64,000 nt of DNA from NCBI RefSeq assembly GCF_009730915.1, contig NC_052477.1:25996578-26060577 (forward strand), read 5' to 3'. The translations under genes and the position numbers were made by a program. Below are positions 46,683 to 59,741 of this stretch, in pieces. This DNA is from Dioscorea cayenensis subsp. rotundata. Lineage: Eukaryota; Streptophyta; Magnoliopsida; Dioscoreales; Dioscoreaceae. The notes beneath the pieces were generated by a model that was given only the letters and a program-made list of their open reading frames with translations, made no database searches and had not been told where the DNA came from. The stretch's first letter is position 1; each line of letters opens with the position of its first letter.

Positions 46683-47106
46683 TCATAGGAACACAGGACA
46701 TAAAATTAAACATGATATATTGACATTGATTGATAGATATAGATATAGATATAGATTATGTATGTGATTCTTACCTCTGGCTTGATTGTTCCAACAACCT
46801 AGTAATGAAAACAAACTGGCAAAACGAGAAGAGGATTTTAGAAGTCTCTATTTAATATTTATAGAGAATGAAAAAATAATAAAAAAAAGGTTCTTTGTTT
46901 TAAACCTGCAAAGTGCGAACCACCAAACATGGTCAAATCAACTACGTGGCCTAGACTCTTCTTCGGCAGTGAACTATTTACCCCTTTAAAGCAACTAGTC
47001 CTTTTTGTGGTCTTTGTTTGATAACTTGCTCCCTTTATATTGATTTCTAGAATTGTACTTTAGGTGCGTATGAAACTTTACTCTCAATTGGAACTATGGT
47101 TATGAA

Positions 47107-48003
47107 CAAGATAGTCAGATTTGGATCGGTCCGGTCGGTTTAATCGGAAAAACCAGAAATTGGCCATGTGATCGGCCCAGATATACCCCATTGAACCGTG
47201 TATGAAAAACCCTGTGTTAATCCGATGACCCTGATGGTTTAAATGGGAACCGGTTGACCCGGCCGGGTCAATCGGGTCATTATGTTAAAATTTGTTTTTT
47301 ACAATATTTCATAATTTATTATTATTTTTTCATTAGAAACCACAAAATTATGTATATTTATTAATATTAATTTTTAATTTATAATCAATAAATAGAATTA
47401 CAAATATATATATCATAATCATACCAACAAAAATTAACATTTAAAAATAAAATCCATTAATATGTTAAATATTTTATAAAAATTTAATTTATTAAAAAAA
47501 TAAAACCATAAACAAGTGCAATTTTATTATAAAATATAAAAATAAAATATTTTAACTAAATAAAAACTCAATTTTGATTGGTTAAGTTATATAATTTATT
47601 GATAAAATATATCATCTATATAAAAGGATAAAAATTAATGAATTAAATTTCTTAGCTATTTTAACAAAATCAACCAATAAACATATAAATAAATAAAAAA
47701 CACCGAGAGAAGTTAGATAATTATATATTAATATATTAAATTTATAAATATTTAAAAACTTAAAAATAAATGACATAATTAGAAAACACTAATGTATATA
47801 AAGTCATTTATCAATTTAAATATCAAATTTGAGTAGTTTTTTATATTATAATTATGGTTTTAATATTATATTTGCTCATTATTAATTATTATAATATTTT
47901 TTTATATTTTTATTATTAACACCGGTTCAATCCAGTCGAACCATTGACCCTTGATCTCTTGGGCTTAGTCGGATCAATGCATGGACCGGATCTGACAACC
48001 TTG
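47107..48003. mobile_element. Non-autonomous TIR transposon, private to the right duplicate
   Basis: About 0.9 kb. The left end CAAGATAGTCAGATTTGG and the inverted right end CAAGGTTGTCAGATCCGG are terminal repeats; subterminal regions are rich in 'ggtccggtcgg', 'ccggttgacccgg' and 'gaaccggtgtt' words, with an AT-rich core. Flanking gttatgaa and gaaatgaa look like an imperfect 8 bp duplication. The left duplicate has the empty site 'ggttaagaattgtcattg' near 43062. The superfamily is hAT or Mutator-like. Confidence 0.82.
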
Positions 48004-48533
48004 GAAATGAATTGTCATTGTTGAACAAAATGAACTATTGTATGACTTGGACATTGTTGTTCTTTTTAACTAAATGATTCAAAGGTGTGACAGTGTCCTA
48101 GGAAATTTACATATTTCTTCACATGCTATTGTTATTTTTTCAAAATTCAACTTCAAATTATACCAAAAATAATTTCTTTTTTAAGGATTTTTTCCCCTTA
48201 CTATCTCCAAAAATAATTATTTCTCTCTGATGGAAATGATTAAAATTTTCAATATATATATTTCATTTGTGCTTCTGTACCGCCTTGCATTACCAGCAAA
48301 AGTAGTTATGTATTAGTTGCACACCAAAAAAAAAAAAAGCCTAATATATATCATATTTGTTATATATATATATAACTATATTAATTAGACAGGCGGTGGC
48401 GCGGTGCCGGCATTTGCATTTTAGTCCTTTTCTTTGCAATTAATTAATACCATACAGGCTCCTTTTGATGGGTAAAGTCATTTATAGGCTCTTGAGGGTT
48501 TTATGGGAAAATTAAATTAGGATTTTAACTTAA

Positions 48534-48780
48534 TATATATATATATATATATATGAAAGAGAGTTCCTATGTCCACATAGAAGCTACAGAGAATGCTAAC
48601 CTTTACCTACAGTGAAAAGCTAATTTTAGATTAATGAGGTTCATTAGTTTTTAATTTTATTTTTATCTGCAGATCCTACTTTTTTTGTACTCAGACATCG
48701 TTTCGCATACATGACATAGTGATCAAACTGTCTCATTAAATAGTGATCCCGATCACGTGTATCGAAATCGAGGATTGATC

Positions 48781-48814
<34 letters not shown>
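48534..48814. other. Insertion flanked by (TA)n, private to the right duplicate
   Basis: About 230 bp (48555-48784) sit between two TA runs, where the left duplicate has only one TA run (44018-44033). The ends 'gaaagagagttcctatg' and 'gaggattgatcctc' are not clear inverted repeats. It may be an element that targets TA. Confidence 0.55.
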
Positions 48815-48816
<2 letters not shown>

Positions 48817-49212
48817 CTTAAAAGACTCTTTTATTGGTTCTTGTTAGGGTCCATGTGATATGTCATGCCACCATGCTAAAGAAAATTAATTTGCAAATTT
48901 TTGCCGTCTATGCAAGTATACTACTTTATACCATCCATATGTGCTTCCAAATTATATTATTACTTTCTTGATTGATACATGACTATCCAATTCATGAATT
49001 GATTCTTGCCGTGTTGAATATTTTGTGCATAATATTTATTTAAATTTTATTTTGACTTAGATATAAATTTTAGATTTATATTGATTCTCCAGAAACATCA
49101 CCATCTTCTGTTAGTGTTGAGATTAGTTTTTTATGGTTTTTTAAGAGTGAGATTAGAGATTTAACATTCTATTTATTTAAACTTAAATTAAAATTATTAT
49201 GATTGGTGATAT

Positions 49213-49420
49213 GTTTTTTTTTTTATTTTTTTTTTTAAAAGAGCGATAAGCATTTGTCTCTATAATGTATGAGTGTGGACTGTGACATCACTCTGAGTTA
49301 ATTTCTCTAACGATGATTTAAATTCTCACCACTCCACACATCATATAAGAGACTTATTTTTTATACTCTTAATTATTTGAATCAAGTGGCTTTGGCTGAT
49401 GAGTGATATGGTACTTCGGC
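49213..49420 (-). mobile_element. SINE family copy 3 with poly(A) tail
   Basis: On the minus strand it runs from GCCAAAGCCACTTGATTCAA through GTGAGAATTTAAATCATCG to CTTATCGCTCTTTTAAAAAA and an A-rich tail (49213-49238). It is the best-preserved copy and is not interrupted. Confidence 0.7.
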
Positions 49421-50385
49421 CGCCTTTGATAGATAAAAATTGTTTGTTGCATGCATATTATATTTAATTAAATTTTCCAACACCCAACTTGGCTTTTTGT
49501 TCATCACAATCAAACCAAGTTGGGAGTGCAAGTTATTTCAAAGTCTACATGCCATTGTTATGATTGATGATTGTTCTTGTTACTCTAGTGAATTCATTCT
49601 AAGGGGTCCATTCCCAACCACTTGGATTTCTATCAATAAAAGAGTTATGGAATTTTTTTCTACCCTAATAAATTTAGCTTTTAATAATAAATTGATGCCT
49701 ATTCTTTGATTTAAATTGTTTGATTTTGATACCATCTTATTATTTTGTTTGCATGAGTATAATATGTTTAATAAACGGTCAAAAGTTTGTAATATTAATA
49801 CAATAAATTGATTGATTATGAATTAATGGACTCACATAATGGTTTTTAATAAAATATATTATTGTATTATCAACATGGTCCAGGTTTAACTTTTTTGTTT
49901 TATTATATAGTTAGAGTTGATATATATTTTATATTTATCATTTTTTTTGTCAAATATTTAATCTAAATTTAATCTAATTATTGGTGAGAATTTCCCAATT
50001 ACTTGCTCTCTTTTCTTAAATGAATTTTGGTGAATATATGAAGTTTTATTAAATGTTATTTTTTTTAAATTAATAAAATATTTATGAATGAAGGAAAAAT
50101 ACAAGGATATCTCATTATAGAATATAGGTATAGGTAGTAGCATGCAAACAATACGGTCAACTGATTAAGCGAGATTCATAGATATATATATACAAAAATG
50201 TTCGGTGTATTATAAAATATTTTAGTTTTTAGTTAGTAACCAAATTATTATTTTGGTTTTTTTGGGTTTTGGAATTTTAGCTCAAAACAATTAATCCATA
50301 TTTATTCCATAAAAATAGTTTTTTTTAAAAAAAATTTAGTTTTATAAAATTTATTAAGTTGGTATTATACTATTATGATGTATAG

Positions 50386-51480
50386 GTGTGTTTGGTAGGA
50401 GGATAATGTCACTTATTTCACCCATACAACTAAATATTTAAGAATTTTTTTTAATGTTATGCATTAATTAATTAATATAAATTAGATAAATAAAAAAAAA
50501 ATTCTTCAAAAAATATATATATATACATGTTCAATCTAAATTAGAGGTTCCGTGGATGAATGATTGAATGAGGCAATTATTTTCTTTGGAGGTTTTGTTG
50601 CATTCTTTCATATCTCCTATTTTGTTCGTGTCACCTAACCATCTCTAATAATTTTGAATAATTGATGTATTTTTCTCAACCTCCATTCTTTTATGTTATG
50701 TAACTCTTAAGTCTTTTGTATTTATAGTATATTTTCAATGATTTATTTAAATTTTTTTAAAATCAATTACTTATGTTCTTCTTAAAAATTCAACTCAAAA
50801 TTACAATAATTATTTTTATTTATTTTTAGCTCTACTTTTGGGACATAAAAAAAAATTAAAATCACATTATGTTATTGTCCCAGCTTAATCCATAGTGGAT
50901 TAGATTATTCGCACCTATTATTTTCAACAAGTTTCAATCAGCACTGAACTAGTCTTAGATCTTTTAAAATTAAAGATATCAATGAGTATTTATTTTTTTA
51001 TAAATAAATATAACTTTTATAAGCATATAAATAAATAAATATAAATATATATATTTATAAGCATATAAATGATACAAATATATATATATCTATATATATA
51101 TATATATGAAACGGTCCATGCAAATTATTGCAATGGTTGTTGGAATGTCACCTAAAAAATTAATATACATTCATATCTTTTTAATTAATTACAAGAGAAA
51201 GATGGAGATACTGACACAAATACTTTTTTTATGGAAGAAAGAATGAGTCTAACACCACATTTGTGGCCTTTCCTTGGCCACTCAAACATCATTTTCTAAT
51301 TAACTCTTATAACAAAAGAGACGTCAAGACCTTTTCAAAAAAAAAAAAGAAAAAAAAAGAGAGAGACGTCAAGAAAGCACTTGCTCTAAACTTTAATTTC
51401 CATGCATTAATAAGAATCCAAATTGAGCGATATTTTCCACCAATTTATATTGAAGGAAAACTTAGGTTAACTATTATTAT
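50386..51480. other. Intergenic, AT-rich
   Basis: No gene seen; short TA runs at 50515-50525 and 51077-51107. Confidence 0.45.
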
Positions 51481-51731
51481 CAAGGGGGACACATTCACTC
51501 TCTCTCTCACTCTCTTGATATCTTTGTTATATTTTATATTTTGCACTTCAAAACATTTAATTCATAATAGTGAACATATATATATATATATTATATGGCT
51601 TATTTGGACTAGCACGTGATGAATTTCTTTTATTATTTTGGTAATTAATTGGGAGGTGGCATGCTCAAATATAGTTTTCCTTTTAAACAAAGTGAACAAG
51701 CCACATGATTTATATTATTTACCATGTATCA

Positions 51732-51763
<32 letters not shown>

Positions 51764-51819
51764 TCATATCTTTGTTATATTTTATATTTTGTGCTTCAAA
51801 ACATTTATTAATGTAGTGG

Positions 51820-51876
<57 letters not shown>

Positions 51877-52022
51877 CTAATTCAGTAATTTGGAACTAAT
51901 ACATGATCGAGTTCTTTTATTATTTTGGCAATTAATTGGGAGGTGGTTTGCACAAATATAGCTTTGTTATTTTATTTTTTTAACAAAATGAGTAAATCAT
52001 GTTATTTATATTATTTACCCTG
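51481..52022. repeat. ~240 bp tandem duplication with (CT)n and (AT)n tracts
   Basis: Unit 1 (about 51489-51727) and unit 2 (about 51728-52022) share 'atatctttgttatattttat', 'tttattattttgg.aattaa' and 'ttgggaggtgg'. Unit 2 has a longer (TC)n (51733-51763) and a ~50 bp (TA)n (51824-51874). Confidence 0.85.
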
Positions 52023-52805
52023 GGTCACCGTACTCTAATATTGGCAATAATATGATTTTTGATAAAATATTTGATGAAAATTATTTATAATAATAAATAG
52101 TTTAAATACTATTAAAAAATGATATTAAAATTTATAATTAAAATTCAATTAAATTATATATATATATACACACAAGATGAAATAAGCACATATGCAATCA
52201 GGGGTATACGCACAAGAGGTAATAATGATTTGTTTATGCCCTAATATCTAACGTGTTTTGAACTCTACCATTGAGTATTTTGTAACTAATTAAGAATTTT
52301 TAATGAGTTATGCCCACACTCATAACTGATTAAAATTTTTTTCCCCAAAATAAAAAAAAAACCCATTATGCATACTCACATGGTTTATGTTCCATTCTAG
52401 TGTTGACCACCTTTGAAGATAAGGAAATTCTTGTAATTTCTCAATTTTTCACAAAATACTTCATAACCTCAAAAATTATATCCATGGTTGTGATGCATAA
52501 AAAATGATATTTTTACTTAATATATGTGACTTTTATTTTAGTGAAACTAATCTTTTCCCTTGTTTTTTTAAATAAATAATATTTTAATTATTATAAATTT
52601 AATCTAACCTAAAATTTATTTATAATTACCAAGATGATCAAACTGGAGTTCACAATGATAATTTCTTTTGAAATTTTATTTTAAAGAGGGAGTAATTTTA
52701 ATTTTTAGCAAATATTATTAGATAATTTATTAGTTTTATAAAATATTTTTGGCAAATCGCCTATTCTTCTGTTTGGGGAAGTATCCAAGGAATTATGAGT
52801 GAAAT

Positions 52806-52841
<36 letters not shown>

Positions 52842-53400
52842 AAAAGGGAGAAGGCGACAAATAAAATTCATGGTTTATTTATGAAATATATAAACTATAG
52901 CTATATCCTACAAAGTAATAAATTCCACAGTTCTTTTTACTTGCATACACTGCAAAAATATATAATTATCTATATATCTCCATTAAAATTTGTTTATATA
53001 TTCTCATAAATTATACTTATCAGCTAGATATCTCTCTGACCAAAACTACTATAAATAAATAAATAAATGAATAAATAAATAAATAAATAAAATAAAATAA
53101 AATAAAAAACGAACTTTTTCTTAATTTCTTCACTTCATTTATTTTTTAAAAAAATAAAAATCAAAGATTAATTTATATTTTTTTTAAAATCATAAATTAT
53201 AACTACCAACTTTTATAGGAGTATGTCCTTGGTATAGGCCCATATTAAATCATAGAAATCTCCTGAAAGAAGTTAAGAGTTCGAATTTTTCTTCTCGCAT
53301 GGGAATTAGTATAAGTAATAGTCTGTTTATTTATTTATTTTTTAAATTTACTCGCCGTGCACACATTAATATTAAAAAAAAGAAAAAAAGAAAAAAGGAT
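52023..53400. other. Intergenic, AT-rich
   Basis: A (TA)n run at 52810-52839 and (AAAT)n at 53050-53107. No gene seen. Confidence 0.45.
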
Positions 53401-53416
53401 GAAATCTCTAAAATTC

Positions 53417-53425
53417 TATATAAAG
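53417..53425 (+). promoter_or_regulatory. TATA box of the gap-truncated gene
   Basis: TATATAAAG followed by GCCCCCACTT, 80 bp upstream of the ATG at 53506, in good core-promoter position. Confidence 0.6.
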
Positions 53426-53505
53426 GCCCCCACTTACCATCTTGTCCCCTATTTAATCTCCCCACCATTAAAACCCTATCAAAAGCTTCACAACAACAGT
53501 CACAC

Positions 53506-53689
53506 ATGGACATCACTCCACTCCTCCTCTCTCTACTCACTTCCATCCTCCTCCTCCCTTTCTTCATCCTCCTCATCCTTCTCCTTAAAACTCTCCTAAA
53601 ACTCACCATCCCATTCATGCAACTCCATGCAAGAGCTCACTTCTCATGGCAACCAAACTCCTCTTTCCTCCCTCCTCATCTCACCAAAC
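53506..53689 (+). CDS. N-terminus of an unidentified membrane-anchored or secreted protein, cut by the assembly gap
   Basis: Only 61 codons are present, beginning MDITPLLLSLLTSILLLPFF; residues 5-35 are a long hydrophobic segment, best read as a signal anchor or signal peptide. It continues LKLTIPFMQLHARAHFSW and SFLPPHLTK before the Ns. The ATG is chosen because it lies 80 bp below a TATA box, with a CA-rich leader ('cacaacaacagtcacac'), and because the upstream extension is low-complexity. No family can be named from this length. The codons are C-rich, unlike the surrounding AT-rich DNA, which supports real coding. Confidence 0.6.
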
Positions 53690-54689
53690 NNNNNNNNNNN
53701 NNNNNNNNNNNNNNNNNNNNNNNNNNNNNNNNNNNNNNNNNNNNNNNNNNNNNNNNNNNNNNNNNNNNNNNNNNNNNNNNNNNNNNNNNNNNNNNNNNNN
53801 NNNNNNNNNNNNNNNNNNNNNNNNNNNNNNNNNNNNNNNNNNNNNNNNNNNNNNNNNNNNNNNNNNNNNNNNNNNNNNNNNNNNNNNNNNNNNNNNNNNN
53901 NNNNNNNNNNNNNNNNNNNNNNNNNNNNNNNNNNNNNNNNNNNNNNNNNNNNNNNNNNNNNNNNNNNNNNNNNNNNNNNNNNNNNNNNNNNNNNNNNNNN
54001 NNNNNNNNNNNNNNNNNNNNNNNNNNNNNNNNNNNNNNNNNNNNNNNNNNNNNNNNNNNNNNNNNNNNNNNNNNNNNNNNNNNNNNNNNNNNNNNNNNNN
54101 NNNNNNNNNNNNNNNNNNNNNNNNNNNNNNNNNNNNNNNNNNNNNNNNNNNNNNNNNNNNNNNNNNNNNNNNNNNNNNNNNNNNNNNNNNNNNNNNNNNN
54201 NNNNNNNNNNNNNNNNNNNNNNNNNNNNNNNNNNNNNNNNNNNNNNNNNNNNNNNNNNNNNNNNNNNNNNNNNNNNNNNNNNNNNNNNNNNNNNNNNNNN
54301 NNNNNNNNNNNNNNNNNNNNNNNNNNNNNNNNNNNNNNNNNNNNNNNNNNNNNNNNNNNNNNNNNNNNNNNNNNNNNNNNNNNNNNNNNNNNNNNNNNNN
54401 NNNNNNNNNNNNNNNNNNNNNNNNNNNNNNNNNNNNNNNNNNNNNNNNNNNNNNNNNNNNNNNNNNNNNNNNNNNNNNNNNNNNNNNNNNNNNNNNNNNN
54501 NNNNNNNNNNNNNNNNNNNNNNNNNNNNNNNNNNNNNNNNNNNNNNNNNNNNNNNNNNNNNNNNNNNNNNNNNNNNNNNNNNNNNNNNNNNNNNNNNNNN
54601 NNNNNNNNNNNNNNNNNNNNNNNNNNNNNNNNNNNNNNNNNNNNNNNNNNNNNNNNNNNNNNNNNNNNNNNNNNNNNNNNNNNNNNNNN
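53690..54689. other. Assembly gap, exactly 1000 N
   Basis: A round-number gap is a placeholder of unknown true size. On the left is the start of a gene, on the right the end of a gypsy pol region, so at least the rest of the gene and most of a retrotransposon should be missing. Confidence 0.95.
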
Positions 54690-57600
54690 GGGAACCCCCG
54701 TGAGGTAAAGATAAGGTACGCTCTGCTTAGACGTTAAACAAGTTAGCCTTGACGCAACCCAAGTATTCATTATTTTCTTAGCTTTTTCAGCTAGCTTGTT
54801 TTGCGCTAAATTAAATTTGTTAAGTGTTATGTCTTAATTTCTTTGATGCTTGTGCCGAGATTCTCGTGAACTTTGAATTTAATCGTGGTGTTTTCATGTG
54901 GAATTACGAAGTTTGGTCATTTGAGCTCTATTTCATGTTTTCATCGCAAAATACAATAGAGCAGGCTCGAGTGTGTAAACATGTTCGAAATCTTCCTCGC
55001 GGCATGCATGATTTTTCTAAGTCATCCGTAGAAAAAGCACACGGGGTCAGGTGGAATTTTGGCACGCCTGCATCTGCACCACGAGTCATCTCAGTGCCTT
55101 AAATGACCATGCACCGCCGCACGCCTGCAGGCTCGGGCATCTCAGAGTTGTGGGCGGATTATCCAGACATAGGGCGTGGACCGTGGCCACCCAGAACCAC
55201 GACGGGTATATGGCACTCCACATGCAGGAAGCCCTCAGCAGAGGAGTTCTCCATCCCGGAAAGAAAACACAGGGCATGCAACCGCCTCGTGACCGCATGA
55301 TCGCCCACGCCCGCGAATTTCCACCGGGCGGTATAACAATGGTATTTTTCTCGAATGTCCGTAGCTGGGCTGGGCATGCCTTGGCCCTATGGGTCGGATA
55401 AATGGCCATGGGAGTTTTCCACACGCCCATGCGATAGAGTCCGAGTCGAAAAGTAAAGAGCTGAGAACGAAGCGGTGGCGCGTATGCTACCGCGGCTCTT
55501 TCAGAATGAAGCGCATAAACGCGGTGCATACTACCGCACGCCTGTGGATGGGCTTAACATCGTGCGCTCCAGTCCTTTTAAAGAAGATTAGTTCTCTCAC
55601 TTCCACGACTCCTATTCATCACGAAAACACTCTCACATCATTATCCCATTTCATAGCCACTACACTTATAGGATTTTTAAAGGTTTCTAGCCTGTCATTA
55701 ATTTCTCATCCCATCTAATCTAAGCCTATTCTCATTTTGCCAATTCATGGTTTCCATCAATAACCGGTTAATAATGCTTCCTTTCTTCAATTAGAAGGAT
55801 GATTGATGCTTAGAAACGGTTAGAAATATTTTTAAGTTATTGTTGAATTTTGTAGCGTCATTAGGTTTTACGCCAATGATCCACACGGCGTACGAAACTC
55901 CACACTAATCGCCGTGAATTCTCGCAGTATTTATCCAAATTGTTTGACCTAATCGCTTCAAATTTTACGATTATGGCACCGATCGGAAAACAAGCAATAA
56001 GAGGCCACATGAGTCAACCCCTAAACCAGGGCATGAGGTTTGCAATTCCTGAGCACTTCGGGCTATGAGCACTGCCGAAACCGGCTCTACAAAACAATTC
56101 CTAAACACCAACTAAACCGCAAGATCTATACCAAATGATCATCACGACTTAGAGACTCGCTTCCGAAGTGGAAAAAGTGCGCTATTGAATATCAGACAAC
56201 CCGCCACCAACACAAAAACACACACACACACACAACGTTACTGGATACCAATCGCTCGAGTATTTGGACACCACCATACCTGAGCATCACCCGCTTTCGG
56301 TATGATCACTTTGTACGACGAAGCATCACGATATACAGAGATGCGCTAATTACCAACCGAACATCACAGAAACTCGACCACCCAAGACTATGAGTACTAT
56401 GTAATCATCAAAGTCTACTGAAGGGTGTCCACACATAAAGCCTTCTACAACATCTGTATATTTACATACCATCATAGTAGGTCGGTGAATGGCTATGGTA
56501 ATAGCAGCACCTGTGTTTTGAGTCGCATAGAATTATTGTATCTGTAGTATTCTACGGCAACAGGTAACTTCTGATCTACTCTAGGCACATCATGTATGTG
56601 CTGTACATCGGCTAATCGTGGGCACTATGCCGGATCGGGAGTGATCTTCCTCGGGACCCCACATTACGAGATTAGTGCTAGCATGGCCCCTGGATTCGAC
56701 TACAACAGAAGACGGGGTAGTGCTACCGGCCTCCCTTGAGCCTAGAGACGATCAAAGCTGATGGGCATGGTCCACAGTGGGTTAGGATGGGGTTTTATGC
56801 TAGTGCTACTTCAGCTCCAGATAGCCGAGTATGAGGTGCGTGATGGTGCTCGGGTATCTCACCCCGCCCCAGCCTCAAATACCGATGGAGACCGAGGTAC
56901 CCAAGAGGAGCCACCGTACAGTATATTTTTCACCATCTCGAGGCTTATGATCGCTGAGAGGTCGAGAGCACTTTTTAGGGTGATACGACCGAGGTAGTCA
57001 GGCTCGAGCGAGATTGCGTGATTAGGATACGCGCAGCAACTTAGTAATACGTAGTTAATGGCATCAATGCTGCATAAGATCTTAGAGCGCCGACGCTGTT
57101 TCATCATTTGTTTCACGGCCGAGGACCCTCAGCCCCACCGCCTCCTCCGCACCCTCATCCCCAAATTCTCGGCAATCGGTATCTACCCATATGTGCACTT
57201 CACCAAGCAGTTAAATAGCTGCAACCTGAGATGAAAGCAACCATAACGACATTTGACTTTTTCCTCATTTTCTTTATGTTGCATTTTTATTTTTAGATTT
57301 AGTTCACCGTGAAAGGATTCTCCTTTCTCGAAGCTTTAGCTTTTCATTTTGCATCTCAACTTGTATTCATTATCTATCTTTTATATATACCGAGAGTCGT
57401 GGGAATATTGTTTTCGATCAGCTTTCTCCCACATTTGCTTTTTGCACGAGATTTATATTTTGAGTGAGTTTGGTGCATGTGTACATTGGGGACAATGTAC
57501 AACCCCAGTGTGTGTGGGGGAGTTTCCTAGCGCACACATCTTTTCTATTGTTCTTTGATTGTTATTATATGCTCACATATAGCCACGGCGGTTCAATTCC

Positions 57601-58317
57601 TTAGTTGCAAGGATTGTATTCTTTGGGTTTAGGAGACTTCTAACATTGAATGTGTTTCATTACGTTTCCAGTTCTCAAGCTTGAATCTCCTAGGAATTCC
57701 CCGTCTCGACGACACTTATAGTGCACTACCTATTCTTTAAACCTTTGGAAACCCGCGTCCGCTGTTAAAGGGTCTAGTTATAGTTACTTCTTGTTTTAAA
57801 TTCATGTTTACTAGTTTATTTAGTGCTTGTTGTGTGAAAGAGCTCACCACCCATGAAGTATATAAAGCTACTCTCATAAGTCGGATACTAGTTATGCCCT
57901 AATGAGAGAAAGAGTCATCTCTTACAAGATGAGTGAAAGCTACCACCGAAAAGTGTGAAAGCCAATCTAGCGGTCACGCTTTGGAAAAAGTCATCTTTTA
58001 GAGGATGTGTGTGAAGCTACTACTATCTTTGAAATTTGGTGTTGCTTTCTTTGTTGTAGATAAATAAGTCCCTTTGTACTTAGAGCTTTGAGGAGTATAC
58101 TTTTGGGTTGACTTGAGGAGTCCACACACTTTCACGCATTTCGGTTTGTTGTTCTTTTATTCAAGTTTTTAGCTAGAGCTTTCCACTTTTTCATGTTTAG
58201 TGTTGAAATTTCCTTTACTTGAAGAATGTTCTCTGTATACTTTGGTGAACCCATGTAAACAATTCCAATATTTCCTTCATCTATGCACAAATGTTTAATT
58301 TTTCTTGAGGACAAGCA

Positions 58318-58336
58318 AAAGCTTAAGTGTGGAGAG
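58318..58336 (+). other. Polypurine tract of gypsy element A
   Basis: 'agcttaagtgtggagag' follows 'cttgaggacaagcaaa', the usual context of the Tat/Athila polypurine tract, and the LTR-like 'tttcataagtgcttgtgtga' comes next. Confidence 0.55.
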
Positions 58337-59741
58337 TTTCATAAGTGCTTGTGTGATATGAATGCGAAGTATTCTTTCCTTATGTTGCTAATACCTTTCT
58401 CGGGATTTTACACTAATATGTGTGTTATTATGTTACTTTTATGCAGGTAGGGTTATGAGGCTGATTATGAAGGAAAGAAGCCTATGTGGATCATAATGCA
58501 CCGATTTTGGAGGAAATCTTGCTAAGGTTCAAACGCGAAGACATAGATCGGGTGTGAGATGCTAGAGTGTGTGCCAACCTCCTCTGCATTTGACATATCA
58601 CAACCATTTGAGGGGCACAAGGGCAGTCAACTTATCCATCATTGAAAAGATCTCTATCAACTTATCCGTCATTGAAGAAGGTAAAGCGATCCACTGATGT
58701 GAACGTAGCCCATTTGCATTACTCTGATGAAAGTATGGATTCGAAGTATTTCGTGTCGACATCAGAAAGTAAAGAACCATAGAATGTCTGTAGCAAAGCA
58801 TCTGTAGAAGCATCTTCACAGCCGCCGAGCAACTATGTAATAGAGAATCCACACGGCATGTGGACTTCCACACACTGCAGAAAATCCATTAGGGCCCCAT
58901 AGTGTGTGGATCCCCCGATTCCAACCCTATTTAAAAGCCGATTCAACCTCGACTAAAGATTCTTTTCTCGATCCCCAACTTGAGAGAGGAGTTCTGCTAG
59001 GGTTTTGAGAGGTATTGGCTTGGGATTTTGAGAGGTTCTATGGTCTCGACATCGCGTCATTTGAAGAAGGTTATTGGGAGAGCTTTCAAAGACCGATCCG
59101 TGATGTGTATCCTAGGGTCGGGACTAAGGACCCCTTGTGACGGTAGAGGACTTTTCCACAAGACTTCATCGAGATGACTATCGAGTTTTCTATGGATTCA
59201 TTGCTTTTACATTCTATTTCTTTTGATTGTAATTAGCTCCATGGAGATCCAAGCCCCTAGTGGGTACTTGGATATTTGTAGAACCCCTAGGATGTATTCG
59301 CTTTCATGGAATCTCTTTATTATGCTTTCAATTAATTGATGTTTATTGTGAGTTCCAACCTTGAATGCTTGATTGTTTGAATACTCCCCAGAGAGTGAGC
59401 ACAAGGTTGAGAGTTCTTGTTGGTAACCTTGTGGAGTGAGTGTACACACGACCAGTGTTAGACAAACCTAGGTTGGAGAGGGTTGAGAGGGTGAGTTGAG
59501 GAGTACATATAGTGTCCCATTTCCTCTAATGTGTTAGATCCCAAACCGCTCCTCAAGTTCTTTGCGCCATAATAGAGTGAATGGTCTAAGGGATGCCTCC
59601 TCACTGGCTTAGTTGAGGTGTCAATGGAGCTATGAGAAGTGATCTCTTAGCATCTACGGCTTAATTGTGGTTAGGGAACATGAGTATGTCTAAAATGTAG
59701 ATGTTTTCATGTATATATCGTATTCACTTTGCATGTATTTT
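58337..59741 (+). repeat. Truncated 3' LTR of gypsy element A
   Basis: About 1.4 kb without ORFs. It lacks the LTR end 'cgcggaagcaatca' seen in element B, consistent with truncation by insertion. Confidence 0.45.

Larger units (their letters stand above)
45606..50385. repeat. Tandem segmental duplication, right copy
   Basis: Begins 'cagttcttgcacatattaaa' and ends 'aatttattaagttggtatta' near 50385. It is longer than the left copy because of private insertions at 47107-48003 and about 48555-48784. Confidence 0.93.
54690..59741 (+). mobile_element. 3' part of a Tat/Athila-like Ty3/gypsy retrotransposon (element A)
   Basis: Opens with the post-pol sequence 'gacgttaaacaagttagcct...caacccaag' typical of plant Tat/Athila elements (54693-54765; the same appears in element B at 62350-62425). 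About 3.5 kb of mostly non-coding DNA follows, with 'tacattggggacaatgtaca' at 57481 and a polypurine-like 'gcaaaagcttaagtgtggag' ending near 58334. The 3' LTR probably starts near 58335 and is cut at 59741 by element B. No intact gene lies within. The 5' half is lost in the gap or was never there. Confidence 0.75.

Noticed and set aside
53299-54737. Long frames across the N gap
   Set aside because: They run through unknown bases only; just the 61 codons before the gap can be read.
55086-55529. 147-codon minus-strand frame in the gypsy region
   Set aside because: GC-rich non-coding part of a retrotransposon 3' region; overlapping frames in several phases and no family pattern.
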